Origin: Reticulitermes lucifugus
Lineage: Eukaryota; Arthropoda; Insecta; Blattodea; Rhinotermitidae
NCBI GenBank assembly: GCA_026260175.1
Contig: JAKCWW010004210.1
Span: 1 to 42,599 of the forward strand
DNA length: 42,599 nucleotides
Direction: 5' to 3'
Below, piece after piece: positions 1 to 11,599 of this stretch; within the stretch, counting starts at the first letter, position 1, and each line of letters begins with the position of its first letter. The notes beneath the pieces were generated by a model, which saw only the letters and a list, made by a program, of their open reading frames with translations, did no database searches and had not been told where the DNA came from. A program made the position numbers and the translations under genes.

Positions 1-60
1 CCCGTATGTATCGTTCAAATTTTCCGGTCCCCTGAAAAACGATGGATAGAGGTTTCACTG
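1..60 (-). mobile_element. Terminal fragment of a pogo/Tigger-type MITE, cut by the window edge
   Basis: Read on the minus strand, the segment begins with CAGTGAAACCTCTATCCATC and continues with a CAGGGGACC stretch. This style of terminus is common in pogo/Tigger-derived MITEs. Only one end is inside the window, so neither the second inverted repeat nor a TA duplication can be checked. The family assignment rests on resemblance alone. Confidence 0.35.
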
Positions 61-62
61 CA

Positions 63-556
63 TATAGTTTTACTTTCAGATTTTGTAGTGGTTTTAAGTT
101 ATTCTTTCCTTGAGTGTAGACTGGTTGAATGTTTTAGTATTATAGAATAGAGTTTGTAATTTGTAGGTTAAGAGCTTCTTATGATGGTGAATCTGGAAAT
201 TGAAATAAACGATAGAATGAATATGGTGGTAAGTGGTAGAGAAATTGTAGAATAATAATTAAGTGAAATGCAAAAATTCTTACAGGTTTTGAAGAATTCT
301 TGGATTTATATTAGTAAGAATCTTTACATTTCACTTAAATATTCTACAATCTCTCTACCACTTACCATCATATTTATTCTGTCCTTTATTTCAATTTCCA
401 GATTTGCCGTTAAAAGAAGCTCGTAACCTATAAACTACAAATTTGCGCCACAGATATTCTGTAATACTAGAACTATTAACCAGTCTACACTCAAGGAAAG
501 AATGGCTTAAAACCAGCAAACTACTCTACAAAATCTTATAAAAGTAAAGCTATGTA
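63..556. repeat. Long inverted repeat (foldback element), about 220-240 bp arms
   Basis: Left arm about 63-283 and right arm about 314-556 are imperfect reverse complements around a short spacer of about 30 bp. Matching blocks include the segment with TTCCTTGAGTGTAGACTGG (left) and its complement (right), AGTGGTAGAGA against TCTCTACCACT, and AAGTGAAATG against CATTTCACTT. The arms differ by scattered substitutions and small indels. The repeat lies in the intron upstream of the first visible PRPF19 exon, so the pre-mRNA could form a long hairpin there. No coding capacity is seen, and the intron sequence from 557 to 1136 holds nothing else I recognise. Confidence 0.8.
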
Positions 557-1136
557 CCATAATTAAATGCTCAACATAAAAAACCTTAAATTAGGTGAAA
601 GCTAGAACTTTCAAGGCAATATTCTTGCGTACTAGAATGTATAAAACTTCAAAATTATATGAATAATGTGTATCCTTATGAATTTTTACTGTTTATGTGA
701 ACTTGAGATCTCGTTTCTTTTTCTAAAACTCAATGTTGCAATTAACCTCCCAAGTATTTTGTATATTTTTGTATTACCTGAAGTTGCCCAGTCAGCTGAA
801 ACATGTTATAATGAATGACAAGTACTGACAAATTTTATTTGTGAATTGACGGTTAGTTCTAATTTGGTTGATGTATTATCACAACAGGATGTATAAAATA
901 AAGGTCTTATTATTTTGTGTCATCACTGTGTGACTGAGAACAGTATTACGGTCAGGAAATATGTGTATTATATTATGGTTCTAGATGGGCTTCTGGCTTT
1001 TATATAAGAGACTGGGAGAAAAACTGAAAGAAGTTCAGCACCAAAACTTTGTTGTGGATAGAATCATTGAAACAGATACAGCAATTGTTTTGATGCAAAC
1101 CACTGGGTTCCCTTATAAAATGGCTTTCTTTTACAG

Positions 1137-4100
1137 GGTCTTCATAGTGCCAGTATCCCAGGTATTCTGTCCCTTGATATCCATGGTGCAGATACAAGCA
1201 AAATATTGACAGGAGGAAATGATCGCAATGCCACAGTTTTCAATAAAGACACTGAGCAAGTGGTGGCTATTCTCAAGGGTCATACCAAGAAAGTTACACG
1301 TGTTATTTATCACCCTGATGAGGTAATTCTGTTACATTAGTGTAAATGTATAAATTTCTGCAGAGTACTTGGTAAAAAAAAAAAAGAGAGAGAGAAAGAA
1401 AGAAAGAAAGGAAGAAGTGTTAGCAGAAGTACAGTAAAACCTACACTTCACAGCACTGAAGGATGCACAAAACTGTTAACCAGAAAACGGCTAGGAGGCC
1501 CATTACATTTCACTATTCCATCACCCAGCACTGATTCTGAGAGTTTTGCCATTCATTTTTGGTGACATGTTGGCTTTTTAAATATTGTATATTCACCAGG
1601 TTACATTACTAATGATGAAAAGAGGTTGGAATATGTGGCATGGTAAACAGGACAGGATGTCAATGACAAATTAAGTGGTTAGGTGTGGCCATAGTTTGCT
1701 AGGTACGTTAAGATACACGTTACGTAACATCCTAATATCCAAAAAACTACAATATCAGTCCTTTGCTCCTTGAGGTACCAGATATTGCAACTTTTACTGT
1801 ATTATGTGAAGAAACACTAGTCAAGTATCTTAATAACCAACAACTGCACTAGATAAAATACATATATAATGTATATTAAAGACCCCTATGTATGTTTCGA
1901 CAACAAGTTGTCATCCTCAAGGGGTTCCATCACAAATGTATACAAGAAGATTGTGACAAGATGCACGGTGTATATAATACTAGTTAAGTAATTTTTATTG
2001 CGTGTCTGATATTTCAGAAATTTTTTTTTTTAACAGGATTTAGTGATAACAGCTTCTCCAGATGCAACCATTCGTGTATGGAATGTTCCAACATCACAGA
2101 CGACTCAAATACTTCGAGCACATGAAGGTCCAGTTACGGGTTTGTCACTCCATCCAACGGGAGATTATGTCCTGTCAACATCAACAGACCAACACTGGGC
2201 TTTCTCTGACATCCGAAGTGGACGTTTGCTGACAAAGGTGTTTCGTGATCTTATAGATTTGCAGTTCATTATTTAATTTTGGTATTGATGTCATGCTTAA
2301 TGTTGTATTTTTATTCATGTTACATAATGTAGGTAGGTGACCAGGGTTCAAGTGGCATTGCATTGACAACAGCCCAGTTTCATCCTGATGGTCTGATTTT
2401 TGGTACAGGAACTTCAGATTCCCAAGTCAAAATCTGGGATTTAAAAGAACAGTCAAATGTAGCAAACTTTCCAGGTAAGAAGAAATTCCTTTTCCCTTTT
2501 CTTGTATTAGGTCGTGCTCTTGTTTTTGGAATTAAGTGAACTGACGTGACCTTCCTTTATTAAAATTATTGTACATAAGACTTGACTTCTGTCTCTAAGT
2601 GGATGATGAAAGAGGAGGGACCATAAATGTGTGATATTACTTTGTTCTGCTGTTGACAGTGAGTAAACACAAGTAGTTTCCAGCAGAATGCAGATCCTAT
2701 TTTCCTAGTGTTTAAATTTGTGGTTCTACATATATAGTGCTTCTCTTCCACCCTCTCCTTCTCTTCATTCTTTTCTTCTTTCTTATGTTTGTGAACTTAC
2801 TACTTAAGTATGTATTCTGTATGTGTTAAATTTGTCAGTTATGATCTCAAAATTTTGCATTCTTACCACAATAGTAATTGTTAATTTACAAACTGTTTCA
2901 TACATGGAAGTAAAATTGTTATTTCTGTCGGTACCAAATGTCACATGCGTACCTACTGTCATTCATTAGTTATCACCCTCATAGACCTACATAAAGATTA
3001 CCTTCACAAAAGTTGCATATTTCTGAATGGTCTGTTACCATACATCATTTATTTACCTAAATGTTAGTGCTGCTATTGTTACTTTGCCTCACAGGTCCGT
3101 ACAGCCACCACGTTACTCAGGATTGTACGAAATTAAAACAGCACTGGGGTTGTGTCCTCTAGTTATGTATGGTTCATAGCAAGCAGCATGAAAATTGGTG
3201 ATTTAGGGTTGGGAGGTGACATGGTGATCTCAAAAGCCTAGTTAAAAAAAATTTAGACAAACAAGGTGGTGGTGTAGGGGTAATGTATAATGTGCGTGAA
3301 GTCCCTTTGAAGTTACACTTTTGCACCTACAACAAATTGTCATAACTTAAATACAGCAGAACTCTGTTAAGAAGTCTTTCAAGGGACCAGAGGATTAGGG
3401 ATTCCTTAAGCGGGAAGACTAATTAAGAGGGAAGCTTATTAAAAGCAATAGGATTTCGGGACTTTAAAAATCAGACTTCTTACAGGGGAAAACTTCTTAT
3501 GCGGGGACTTCTTATCTGGGTTCTACTGTATTCAAGAGACGTGGAGTGAAGTTGCAAGGTTTAACTTTGTTCATATGTGTGAACTCCTGTAGGAAAATGC
3601 CCCTAGAAGTTCATTTTATATATTTAGGCAGCAAGGAAATTTACTAATTTGAAGCCATGCTGCATAATCTGTGTTTTATTGTCCACAAAATGCCAATAAT
3701 TTAATAATTTTATCTTTTTCTCTTTGTATGATACTTGCGTTTTCCAGAAACCATGTGCTAAAATTTAAATACCCACCCCAGTAGGATAAAGGTTAAACAG
3801 GACTGTCTGATTTACTACTTTGACTGAAACATTTTTAGCATTAATCACATCTGATAATTGTTAGACATTGCTCTTACATGTGATAAAGATTGTGTTCACA
3901 GTTTTTTCTCACTTTTATTTCATTATATGAGCGATTGAATGTAAAAGACTTGTAGTGAGTGCTTCGTAATGAAATTTCCTCAAACTTTTTTTTCAAACAG
4001 TGCCAGACATATTTTTGATAAATACTTGCATCCTCTTTCCCAAAATAGTGATACATAAATGTTGTTGAACCTTCTTCCAGGTCACTCAGGTCCTATCACT

Positions 4101-5930
4101 GCCATCTCATTCTCTGAGAACGGTTACTACTTGGCAACAGCAGCTGATGATGCATGTGTGAAACTGTGGGATCTACGGAAGCTGAAGAATTTCAAGACGT
4201 TACAAATGGATGAAGGTTATGAGATTCGAGATCTCTGTTTTGACCAGAGTGGTACATACCTTGCTGTTGCAGGGACTGATGTCAGGTAAAGTCACTGGAT
4301 TCTCACTATTCAATACACACATTAGTATTTTGACATACTCAAAATTATGCTGTAAATAGTTTTCGTTTTTGCAAGCTGTCATAATGACCTTTTAATTTTA
4401 TGTTGTAGGTTTAAAACAGAACATATAGTAAACAGCTGTATTGAATAATGTTCTTTTATGAAGTTGCAGTAAAATGATCTAAAATAGACTTATGCACAAT
4501 ATTGTGTGTAAGTCTGAAGTACTGAAGTGTCTCTTTCTTTTAAGGTTTGTCCATGCATGTTTATATGTGTGTGTGGCACATGGCAGCAGTTTAAAGGATG
4601 TATTACTCTTTATTTCCGTAGTCCTCGCCAGTAATGTAATTTTACAGCCGTTGTGCACATATATCATGTTTAACTTCATGTGTGATCAGAAGTTTACCTC
4701 CAGGTTTTCAGATTATGAATTAGGAAAAAATCTTGTCTTATATATGGGTAAATACTGTATCTTTACACTCTGGAGTGTCTGCATGAAGATATGGATGACA
4801 TGAATCCTCATGGCTGGAGACTGCTTGGGAGACAGGTTTACATGAAAAGATAATATTAAAATGTGACTTATTAGGTTTTGAAGGTGCAGACTTCATTGAA
4901 TGAGCTGGAGATATGGTTTGTGAGGTTCTTATGATGAAACTAGTTCAAAACAACAGCAAATTCTTGAATGGTTAAAAACCATCAGCTACTCAAGGAAGAC
5001 CATGCCATGTATTAAAGTCAAAAGAAAGTTGTCCTTGTTCATGCCATGAAGGCATATGGGGGATTGAAGTTACAGCTTTACTTATTCTTAACCAAGGCAC
5101 CAGATGGAGGTGAGTGGCCATTTTCACACCATGGTCATTTTACTCCCAGAGAAGGAGCCCTCAGTAATCATTGAGTGTGTGGGTGAGTGGGCTATAGAGC
5201 TCGTCTTGACACTTCAGAGAGGAAAAGTATCTGCTGCTCTAGCTACAAATCTAACCATGATCGTCAGTCTTCCAGCCTGTAGCTTAGTCACTATACCATC
5301 AGTTTCCCCATGCCATGCAGGAAGATGGTTAATTTATTATTTGTCATTATTACACAGAAAGGTTTTTAGGCCCATTCACAACATTCTGAAAAGTGACTGT
5401 TAGTTTCATCTTGTCTGTCTTCTTGGAATGAGAAATGTTTTAGGTAAACCTTATAGATAAAATCAAAACACACATTTTATCTTCAGTGGATTTTTTCCGA
5501 AAGTCATGCCCATTTATGAGCTAATGTGAAAAACACACAAAATGCATTGTTGCATTTCCACTGCAACAATGGTTACTCGAACGTACCACTATCTTACGTT
5601 ATGCTACATTGCCTATCTTGCCTGTTTATTATGTCTAGCAGACTGTTAAGAGTATATCTTGCACTGACCCATATTTTTTACGTGGATGGACAAAGATGTT
5701 ATGAGTAATTATCTCTAGTAACTAAGGTTACATAGCCATTCTGTTCAACTGCTCTTTAATGTTAGTAATGGTGTTTGTGTCATTGCAGAGTGTACCTGTG
5801 CAAACAGTGGCAAGAGTTGAAAGTATTTAATGATCATACAGCAATGGCTACGGGGGTGAGATTTGGCCGCCATGCTCAATATATTGCCTCAACTAGCATG
5901 GACAGAACCCTTAAACTGTATGGTCTGTAA
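1137..5930 (+). CDS. PRPF19: PRPF19 (Prp19 pre-mRNA-processing factor), WD40 half, 5' partial
   Basis: Five exons join in frame: 1137-1322, 2037-2237, 2333-2474, 4081-4285 and 5789-5930 (TAA stop). They encode 291 residues. All introns are GT-AG and the phases close. The product reads [60 protein letters not shown] and [13 protein letters not shown], essentially the seven-bladed WD40 propeller of PRPF19. Family knowledge: Prp19 is the U-box E3 ligase scaffold of the NineTeen complex in spliceosome activation and also acts in DNA-damage signalling; the propeller binds substrates. The U-box and tetramerising coiled coil must be encoded left of the window, because no such exon is visible in 1-1136. 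The donor after exon 2037-2237 (gtgttt) is weak. Intron 3 carries a MITE and the last intron a SINE. The identification is secure. Confidence 0.97.
1373..1417. repeat. Poly-A / (GA)n-(GAAA)n simple repeat
   Basis: A run of A is followed by alternating GA and then GAAA units, in the PRPF19 intron after exon 1137-1322. The rest of that intron up to 1880 shows nothing recognisable. Confidence 0.8.
1881..1925 (-). ncRNA. Hammerhead-ribozyme-like motif, copy 1 (degenerate)
   Basis: Minus-strand fold: stem I ACCCC pairs with GGGGT; the core reads TTGAGGA (canonical CUGANGA with C3 changed to U). An extra T follows, then stem II GACAA/TTGTC with loop CTTG, then an intact GAAAC box, a short ATACATA segment and stem I again. 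Cleavage would fall after the UA before GGGGT. The stem III G16.2 equivalent is A, so the two-base-pair stem III is weakened. The base changes make activity doubtful. It lies in a PRPF19 intron, antisense to the gene. Confidence 0.45.
3352..3530 (-). mobile_element. 179-bp TA-flanked MITE, copy 1
   Basis: The element starts TACAGCAGAACTCTGTTAAG and ends GGGTTCTACTGTA. The ends are imperfect terminal inverted repeats and carry TA at both outer edges, as expected for a Tc1/mariner-pogo superfamily MITE. It is close to the exact reverse complement of the element at 8240-8418 and has the same length, differing by scattered substitutions. It has no coding capacity and sits in PRPF19 intron 3 (2475-4080), which otherwise holds nothing recognised. 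Confidence 0.85.
5025..5315 (-). mobile_element. tRNA-derived SINE, copy A
   Basis: Read on the minus strand the head (near 5310) resembles a tRNA-like Pol III promoter. It has an A-box-like TAGTGACTAAGC and, about 45 bases on, a B-box-like GGTTAGATTTG. The body shares CACCAGATGGAGGTGAGTGG with copy B and matches copies at 41371-41575 and 9095-9190. It sits in the last PRPF19 intron, antisense to the gene. An open frame across it (5104-5403) is chance. Confidence 0.65.
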
Positions 5931-8239
5931 TCACATATAGACAATTGGTACTCCTCCCTATCCAACAGGAAGAGATTGATCTAACTGGATTATGTATTTG
6001 CTACTTTGTAGTGGGTTGATACCTGATAATTACAGGAAGAATTTTGTATAAAAGAGAGTGAGGGAGTGTTTTCTTCTTCTTCAACACATACCTATTTAAA
6101 TATATATACAATATTTGACGTTTGTGTTGCTTTTATCCATAATATCTGTATGCAACTCACTGATTCTTGCAGAGACCTTAGCAATATTCTTGCACTATGA
6201 ACATGAAGAGTAAACGGTGTAATGCAAGATGAAATGGTAACATAGACTTGAAGATGTATTCTGCATATGTTTACATTCCTCATTATTTGTTGTTTTGATT
6301 ATTATGTCAGCATTAGCTGTTTCCTGAGACATGCATTTGAACTTCAATATGTCTTTGTGAGGTTCTGAATAGAAAGAATGCTGTACTAACATACAAAATG
6401 CCATGTCTTATCATGGAGGTTATTTTTGTACAAAATAGCATTATAAGCAACTGGACTTACATGTGAACACTACTTTTCAGTCTTAAATTAATGTTAACCA
6501 TGCATAAATTTGATAAATGTGCAGAATTGATCTTGCATTGTCTTGCTGATTTTTAATTTTGAAGTTGAGTTCAACCTTGCATCATATCTGTTATGTACTA
6601 GTGTGAGTCACATGAATTAAATGAATGACATACTTTGTTCTAATGTGTGTGTTTGTTTTCATTAGTAAAAATTCCACCCTCTTTCATCATAACCCTGTAT
6701 GTGTTTTGAAATAATCTGGGAAGGTGGTTTAAAAATACATTAGGCTCTACAAATCTCGATTGTTGTTGTGAACATGAAGAATTGGAACTTTCTGGAGGGT
6801 GGAATAAACTGTTAATGAAGTTTCTGAGAAATGAGCTGTGTTCTTATAACAGCTGTAATGTACGCAACTTATTTTGTTGTATAGGCAAAGAAACGTGGCA
6901 GAGGTTTTATTTAAATTACATAATGTGTGATTAGGTTACCTGGGTAGGGACATCAAGGTATGTCTTCATATCTTCACACAGTCGACATTTGGGGATTCAG
7001 TTGGGGAATGATGTGTTCATGCTTAGGCTGCCTTAGCTCCGGATACTTGTTGGATTGCATGCTGGTTATGTTCCAGAGTTTGGACATCGCAGCAAAGAGA
7101 AAAATTCCTGTATCTGCCAAGAATTGATTCGTGGATGCCCAGCTTATAAGCTGTTCTACTTTTGTGTCTTACATTACGTCTGTAATAATTTGTGTGATAA
7201 GGTGGTAAAATAGTTGATAAGATTTTCTACTTTGTGATGGGCTTGATAGTGTGGCTTATGCAATTAAGACATTCTTGTAAATTACCATACTGTTTTCCAC
7301 TGATCACCTGGAGTCTGTGAAGATATAGACCACTTGGAAATTCAGAAGCTGCTAATTCTTGCGAAGGAACATTGCAGTCCTTTTATATAAATATGTATGT
7401 AAAGAATTATGCATTGATTGATAGTGAAGCCCATGTGATTTAATCTTATGCTTTCTGTTTTCAAAGTTCAGAATGCAGAATCTGGGTTTTATATATACAT
7501 GATCACCAGTGTAATAATGTTTCAGGAGGCCTGATCACAGCTTAACAATTTGATGTATCCTTATGTTATACATGTACCTCACACCTTCATTTCATGTCTT
7601 TTTTATTTTTGAGTAATTTTTTTATAGTTTTTCTGTATGATTGAGATTAAGGTGTTATTTTAACAAAGTCAGTAATATTTGCTGTTGTATTTTGGTTGCC
7701 TAAGTGCAGGAAGAATCCTGGGCACTGCCAATCCCCCACCCCACCCCACCCATACTACTTCCCATGGCATTTGTTAACATCTGGCCAGACATACTGTGTG
7801 TTTACTGTCTTCTGCCAATAAACAGAATTCCTTGACATAGACTTACAGCTGGTAACTCTGTCATGTTCTATTTTCCATTATAGATTGCACATAATATCTA
7901 CTAGGTATTCTGCTGGAAAAATGTGTTTTCCAAACTGATACTATTTTTTCTTTAATTCTTTAAAGGGCAGTTTTTACATGTGTACCACATGCTTTAAATT
8001 AAGAAATCTGCATTTTGCCCACACAGTGCACCTGCATGTTTTCATTTGATTGTCGCAATAAACTATTTCTATAAACAGTATTAACTAGTTAGTCTTTGTA
8101 ATGGAGATGCAATATGTTTACTGTAAGGTAGGAACTGAACTGTTATGTAGTATTTGGGATAAATTTATGCTTCCAAGGGTTACTGCTTACTTAATGTTTT
8201 ATGGTTTTGGAGCAGAAAATAATGGACTGAAAAAGGAAA

Positions 8240-8418
8240 TACAGTAGAACCCGGATAAGAAGTCCCCGCATAAGAAGTTTTCCCCTGTAAGAAGTCTGAT
8301 TTTTAAAGTCCCGAAATCCTATTGCTTTTAATAAGCTTCCCTCTTAATAAGTCTTCCAGCTTAAGGAGTCCCAAATCCTCTGGTCCCTTGAAAGACTTCT
8401 TAACAGGGTTCTACTGTA
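8240..8418 (+). mobile_element. 179-bp TA-flanked MITE, copy 2
   Basis: It begins TACAGTAGAACCCGGATAAG and ends GGGTTCTACTGTA, with TA at both edges. It has the same length as the copy at 3352-3530 but opposite orientation. Its ends match each other better than those of copy 1, so this copy is probably the less decayed one. Confidence 0.87.
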
Positions 8419-9094
8419 TGTACTGTATATGCTTTTGGATGTGGCGCTGTGTGGATACATACTGACGTGTCAAAGGAACCTGCTGCCTTCATGATCAGCA
8501 GGTTGCTCTGAAATGTTGTTACGCATCAGCTGGACTACACATTATCACGTTATAGAATACAGTTATCTTCATAGCCACAACCTTCAGAACCTCACACCTC
8601 ACTTGAGTTTTGATTACATTTGTTAGGTCATTTTATGTTTTAAATGTAACAAAATTGCAGTTTTCTCCCACCATATAGTACAATAAATATTTTTTCGCTC
8701 TCTGTTACCTCCATTTTAATATACTCTTTGTATTCACATTATGCAAAAGTAATCCACTAATAATTGAGTTTTTCTAAAAGTGTAGCTACAGTAATACGTA
8801 CTTCAGGCAAGTATGCAGGAATGAACAATAAATTATGTGGCATTTTGTGATGGGTACCGAATTTCATGTTGACAGGAATTTTGGGTAAGGGAACTGGGGG
8901 TGAAAAGATCAAGTCACAAATACAAACATATATAACTCTTAGTAAATAGTAAATGTTACAACAGCTGCATGTTACAATGTAGCATTGCACTTGCCATAAC
9001 TGTTAACAGCACTTTGTTCACTTTCAACAACCCATGTACGCAACAGAAGAGGATCTCCTAAACTACCCAAGTAGTAATACAAATGACATAAAGC

Positions 9095-9190
9095 TAAAAT
9101 TGTCCCTGTGCACATCAGGAAGGGATGTGGGAGGAGGTATAGCTCCACACATTCTTAACCTTGGCACTAGAAGGAGAAAAGTGGGCAGCT
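9095..9190 (-). mobile_element. Truncated SINE fragment, copy D
   Basis: It shares GTATAGCTCCACACATTCTT-like sequence and the flanking TGTCCCTGTGCA block with SINE copies A-C. Only the part distal to the tRNA-like head is present, as expected for a 5'-truncated insertion. Confidence 0.5.
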
Positions 9191-9417
9191 TCACAAATAC
9201 AAATATCAGTGATAATAAAATATGTTCTGTATGTTAATTGTGATCTATGTGTTGTTGCTAATAATGTAAATAAATTTATTCTGGCATTATAGATTTGGGA
9301 GGTTGTAGGAAACTGATTATGCGTCTTGTAGTCCTACATTTTGCATATTTTATTTTCAGAAACCCTATCCTGCTTATCTTGTTTTAGGACCGGAGTTTAA
9401 TGCCTCAGATGTTCTGT

Positions 9418-9716
9418 CTAACCAAACTTAGCTTCCAACTGTCTCTCCATTTCTGCTAGTCTTGCTTCCAGCCGTTGTGCTCTAGCCTCAGCTGCCAGTT
9501 CTATTGCATCTGCCCGCATTTTGGATGCTTTGTTGATAGCTTCAGTTTTATGTTTGATCCCTCTTTCCAGCTCAAGCTGCCACTCCTCATATAGTCTGGC
9601 TTTTTCTTTTATAGCATTCTCAGTCTCATCCAGCTTTTGTTTCAGTGCAGCTTGTACTGCTTCTTGGATCTTGTAATTATTTTTCTCTTGTTCCATGTAA
9701 TCTGTTTCTGTTTTGC
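9418..9716 (-). CDS. Terminal exon of an unidentified coiled-coil protein
   Basis: On the minus strand an acceptor (ttctatttag) precedes an exon of 299 nt. It reads two bases of a split codon, then 98 residues and a TAG stop. The translation is almost wholly charged and helical (KTETDYMEQEKNNYK near the start, LEARLAEMERQLEAKFG at the end), with heptad spacing typical of a coiled coil and no aromatic core. A minus-strand AATAAA at 9349-9354, about 65 bases past the stop, supports a real 3' end. No upstream exon could be recognised at higher coordinates, so the rest of the gene is unseen or this is a retained relic. Stathmin-like helices were considered, but the key repeats do not match. I assign no function. 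Confidence 0.5.
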
Positions 9717-11599
9717 CTAAATAGAAGGATGATAAAGAATATCATTTAAATGTTAGCAAAATTATTTTTCTGTCTAAAAAGTACTTAAAAGTGGAAGTTT
9801 TGCTTCATCATTGTATAAATATTTGTAATGGTTGCCTATAATGTATAATAAAAACTAAAAACATGGATGCCGACACACTCAACTACAGTCCTTTATTAGG
9901 TACTGTAGTCAAGCAGAAATTCCTTAGATTTTGTTTTGTTGTCATGTTATTGTTTCATGTGGCACAAATAGTAAAATTCTAATTAGTTACGTACAAAATT
10001 GTAGAAGAGTGTGTTTAACAATGCTAATGTTCATCCCAACTGAGAATTATGCATGGCTGCTGTATTTGTGTTACTGATGCTATGGAATTGAAGAATGCAA
10101 ATGTGATTGGCCTCCTATGCCATCCCTTTCATGCCAGTACCATGAAAACTGGCCATTAACTAAACAGTTATTAGTAGGTTGCAGATACAGCCATTAAGAC
10201 AGGTGCATGGACATACAGACATCATAAGCTTCACTTCATGTATGGAATATTCAAAGAATGCATAATGATTTAGTAAAATGGTCCTGTTGTAATCATCTTT
10301 GCTTTATTTGCAAGTAGATGCATATGTACTTTGTTGGATGTCTTTAAAATATTAATGTCTTTATCAGTTTGATTCTTTTGCTGCCCCTAATGCTCATAGC
10401 TGTAGAATTACATGAGTCTGGCCTTACTGTAAGTTCATTATATACTTACTCAGATTTCTGCATGATTGTTGCACATTTACTTTTTCTCCCATCATTGTTA
10501 AGTTTTTTATACACATCTCCCCATGTGATACAGTAATGATTTCTTGTCTCACAACTTCACCTGCAACAAAGTATTGATTAATATCACTGAACACTGCTTT
10601 CAAGTGGTATCACTTCTGCTCTGTATTTGGAATGTACAAGATTTAAATATTTGTCAGGAGACCAGCTGTCCTGGCTGGTTTTCTTCATTCCATCTAGGTA
10701 AGTGCTGGGTCACTAACTCAAAATTTGGCCACAGTTGCTTTCTGCCAGAGCCTTTCCATTTAATTATTTATCCTATCCTTCAATGTTACATTGTCTGAGC
10801 AGTGTCATTAAGTGAAACAGAAATAAATATTAAACTCAGTCAACTGTTTGATAAGTGGATCAAGTGAAATGCTTCATAATTTCTTAAAAAATGTTTAAAA
10901 TTGTCTTTGAGTGACACAATATTTTTGCATGGTTCTAAGTACAGCTTTTGTGTGTTTTTAAAAGTTTAGATAGAAATGAAAGATTCTTGTATGTACTGCA
11001 CAGATTATGCAGTGGTTTTGTGAGACTTCTATGCCAATATAGGTCAAGAGTAGAGACTCGGCTTCTAAATATTTAAACTACATAAAGATTATTAAATTAC
11101 AATGAAGAAATATTTGCTGGTTTGTATATTTATACAGTGTGACGGGGTTCATTTATAAGCAGTAGCAGCCCTAACACTTCATCTGGTGGGCATCTCAACA
11201 GAAACATTTTTTAGCAGAGGTGTGGGGGAGAGGGAATAGGTGGCTGTATTGCAGTGGCTGTTTGACCCTATTAAGGTGGACATTCATCCACATTATATAT
11301 AAAACTTCAGATCTTTCCTCACAGAGAACACAGTCTGTGCCCATCATAAAGACCAATTGATTAATGCTGTCTAAGGAAATAATTGTTATTTGTTGCTAGA
11401 ATCATATGAAACATGTACACTACACATATGTGGGCAAAATGTGGAGTTACAACATCTGGTGCATGTACTGGCCACCGGACTTTGAATGGTTAATATAAGA
11501 ATAATATTGTACAAAAGAGTAACGCTAAAATTTATTCAATTTAAAGATAATATTAACAGTGCAATAAAATGTCGAATTCTTCTGCGATATGCTGCCATG
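9717..11599. other. Intergenic or intronic AT-rich DNA
   Basis: No convincing exon is visible. A short open frame at 10544-10798 looks like repeat-derived sequence and is not supported by splice or start context. If the coiled-coil exon at 9418-9716 belongs to a longer gene, part of its intron lies here. Confidence 0.4.

Larger units (their letters stand above)
5931..9340 (+). other. PRPF19 3'UTR and downstream intergenic DNA
   Basis: The sequence after the PRPF19 stop is AT-rich and non-coding. A canonical AATAAA at 6803-6808 is a plausible poly(A) signal; further AATAAA words occur near 7817 and 8057. Apart from the MITE at 8240-8418 and the SINE fragment at 9095-9190, I see no gene or structured element here. 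Confidence 0.5.

Noticed and set aside
985..1209. Plus-strand 74-aa frame overlapping the first PRPF19 exon
   Set aside because: It is out of frame with the WD40 reading and has no similarity of its own.
4492..4803. Plus-strand 103-aa frame in the last PRPF19 intron
   Set aside because: Hydrophobic and low-complexity, with no splice or start context and no recognised family.
9418..9696. Stathmin identity for the coiled-coil exon
   Set aside because: The charge pattern is similar, but the conserved stathmin-like repeat residues do not align.
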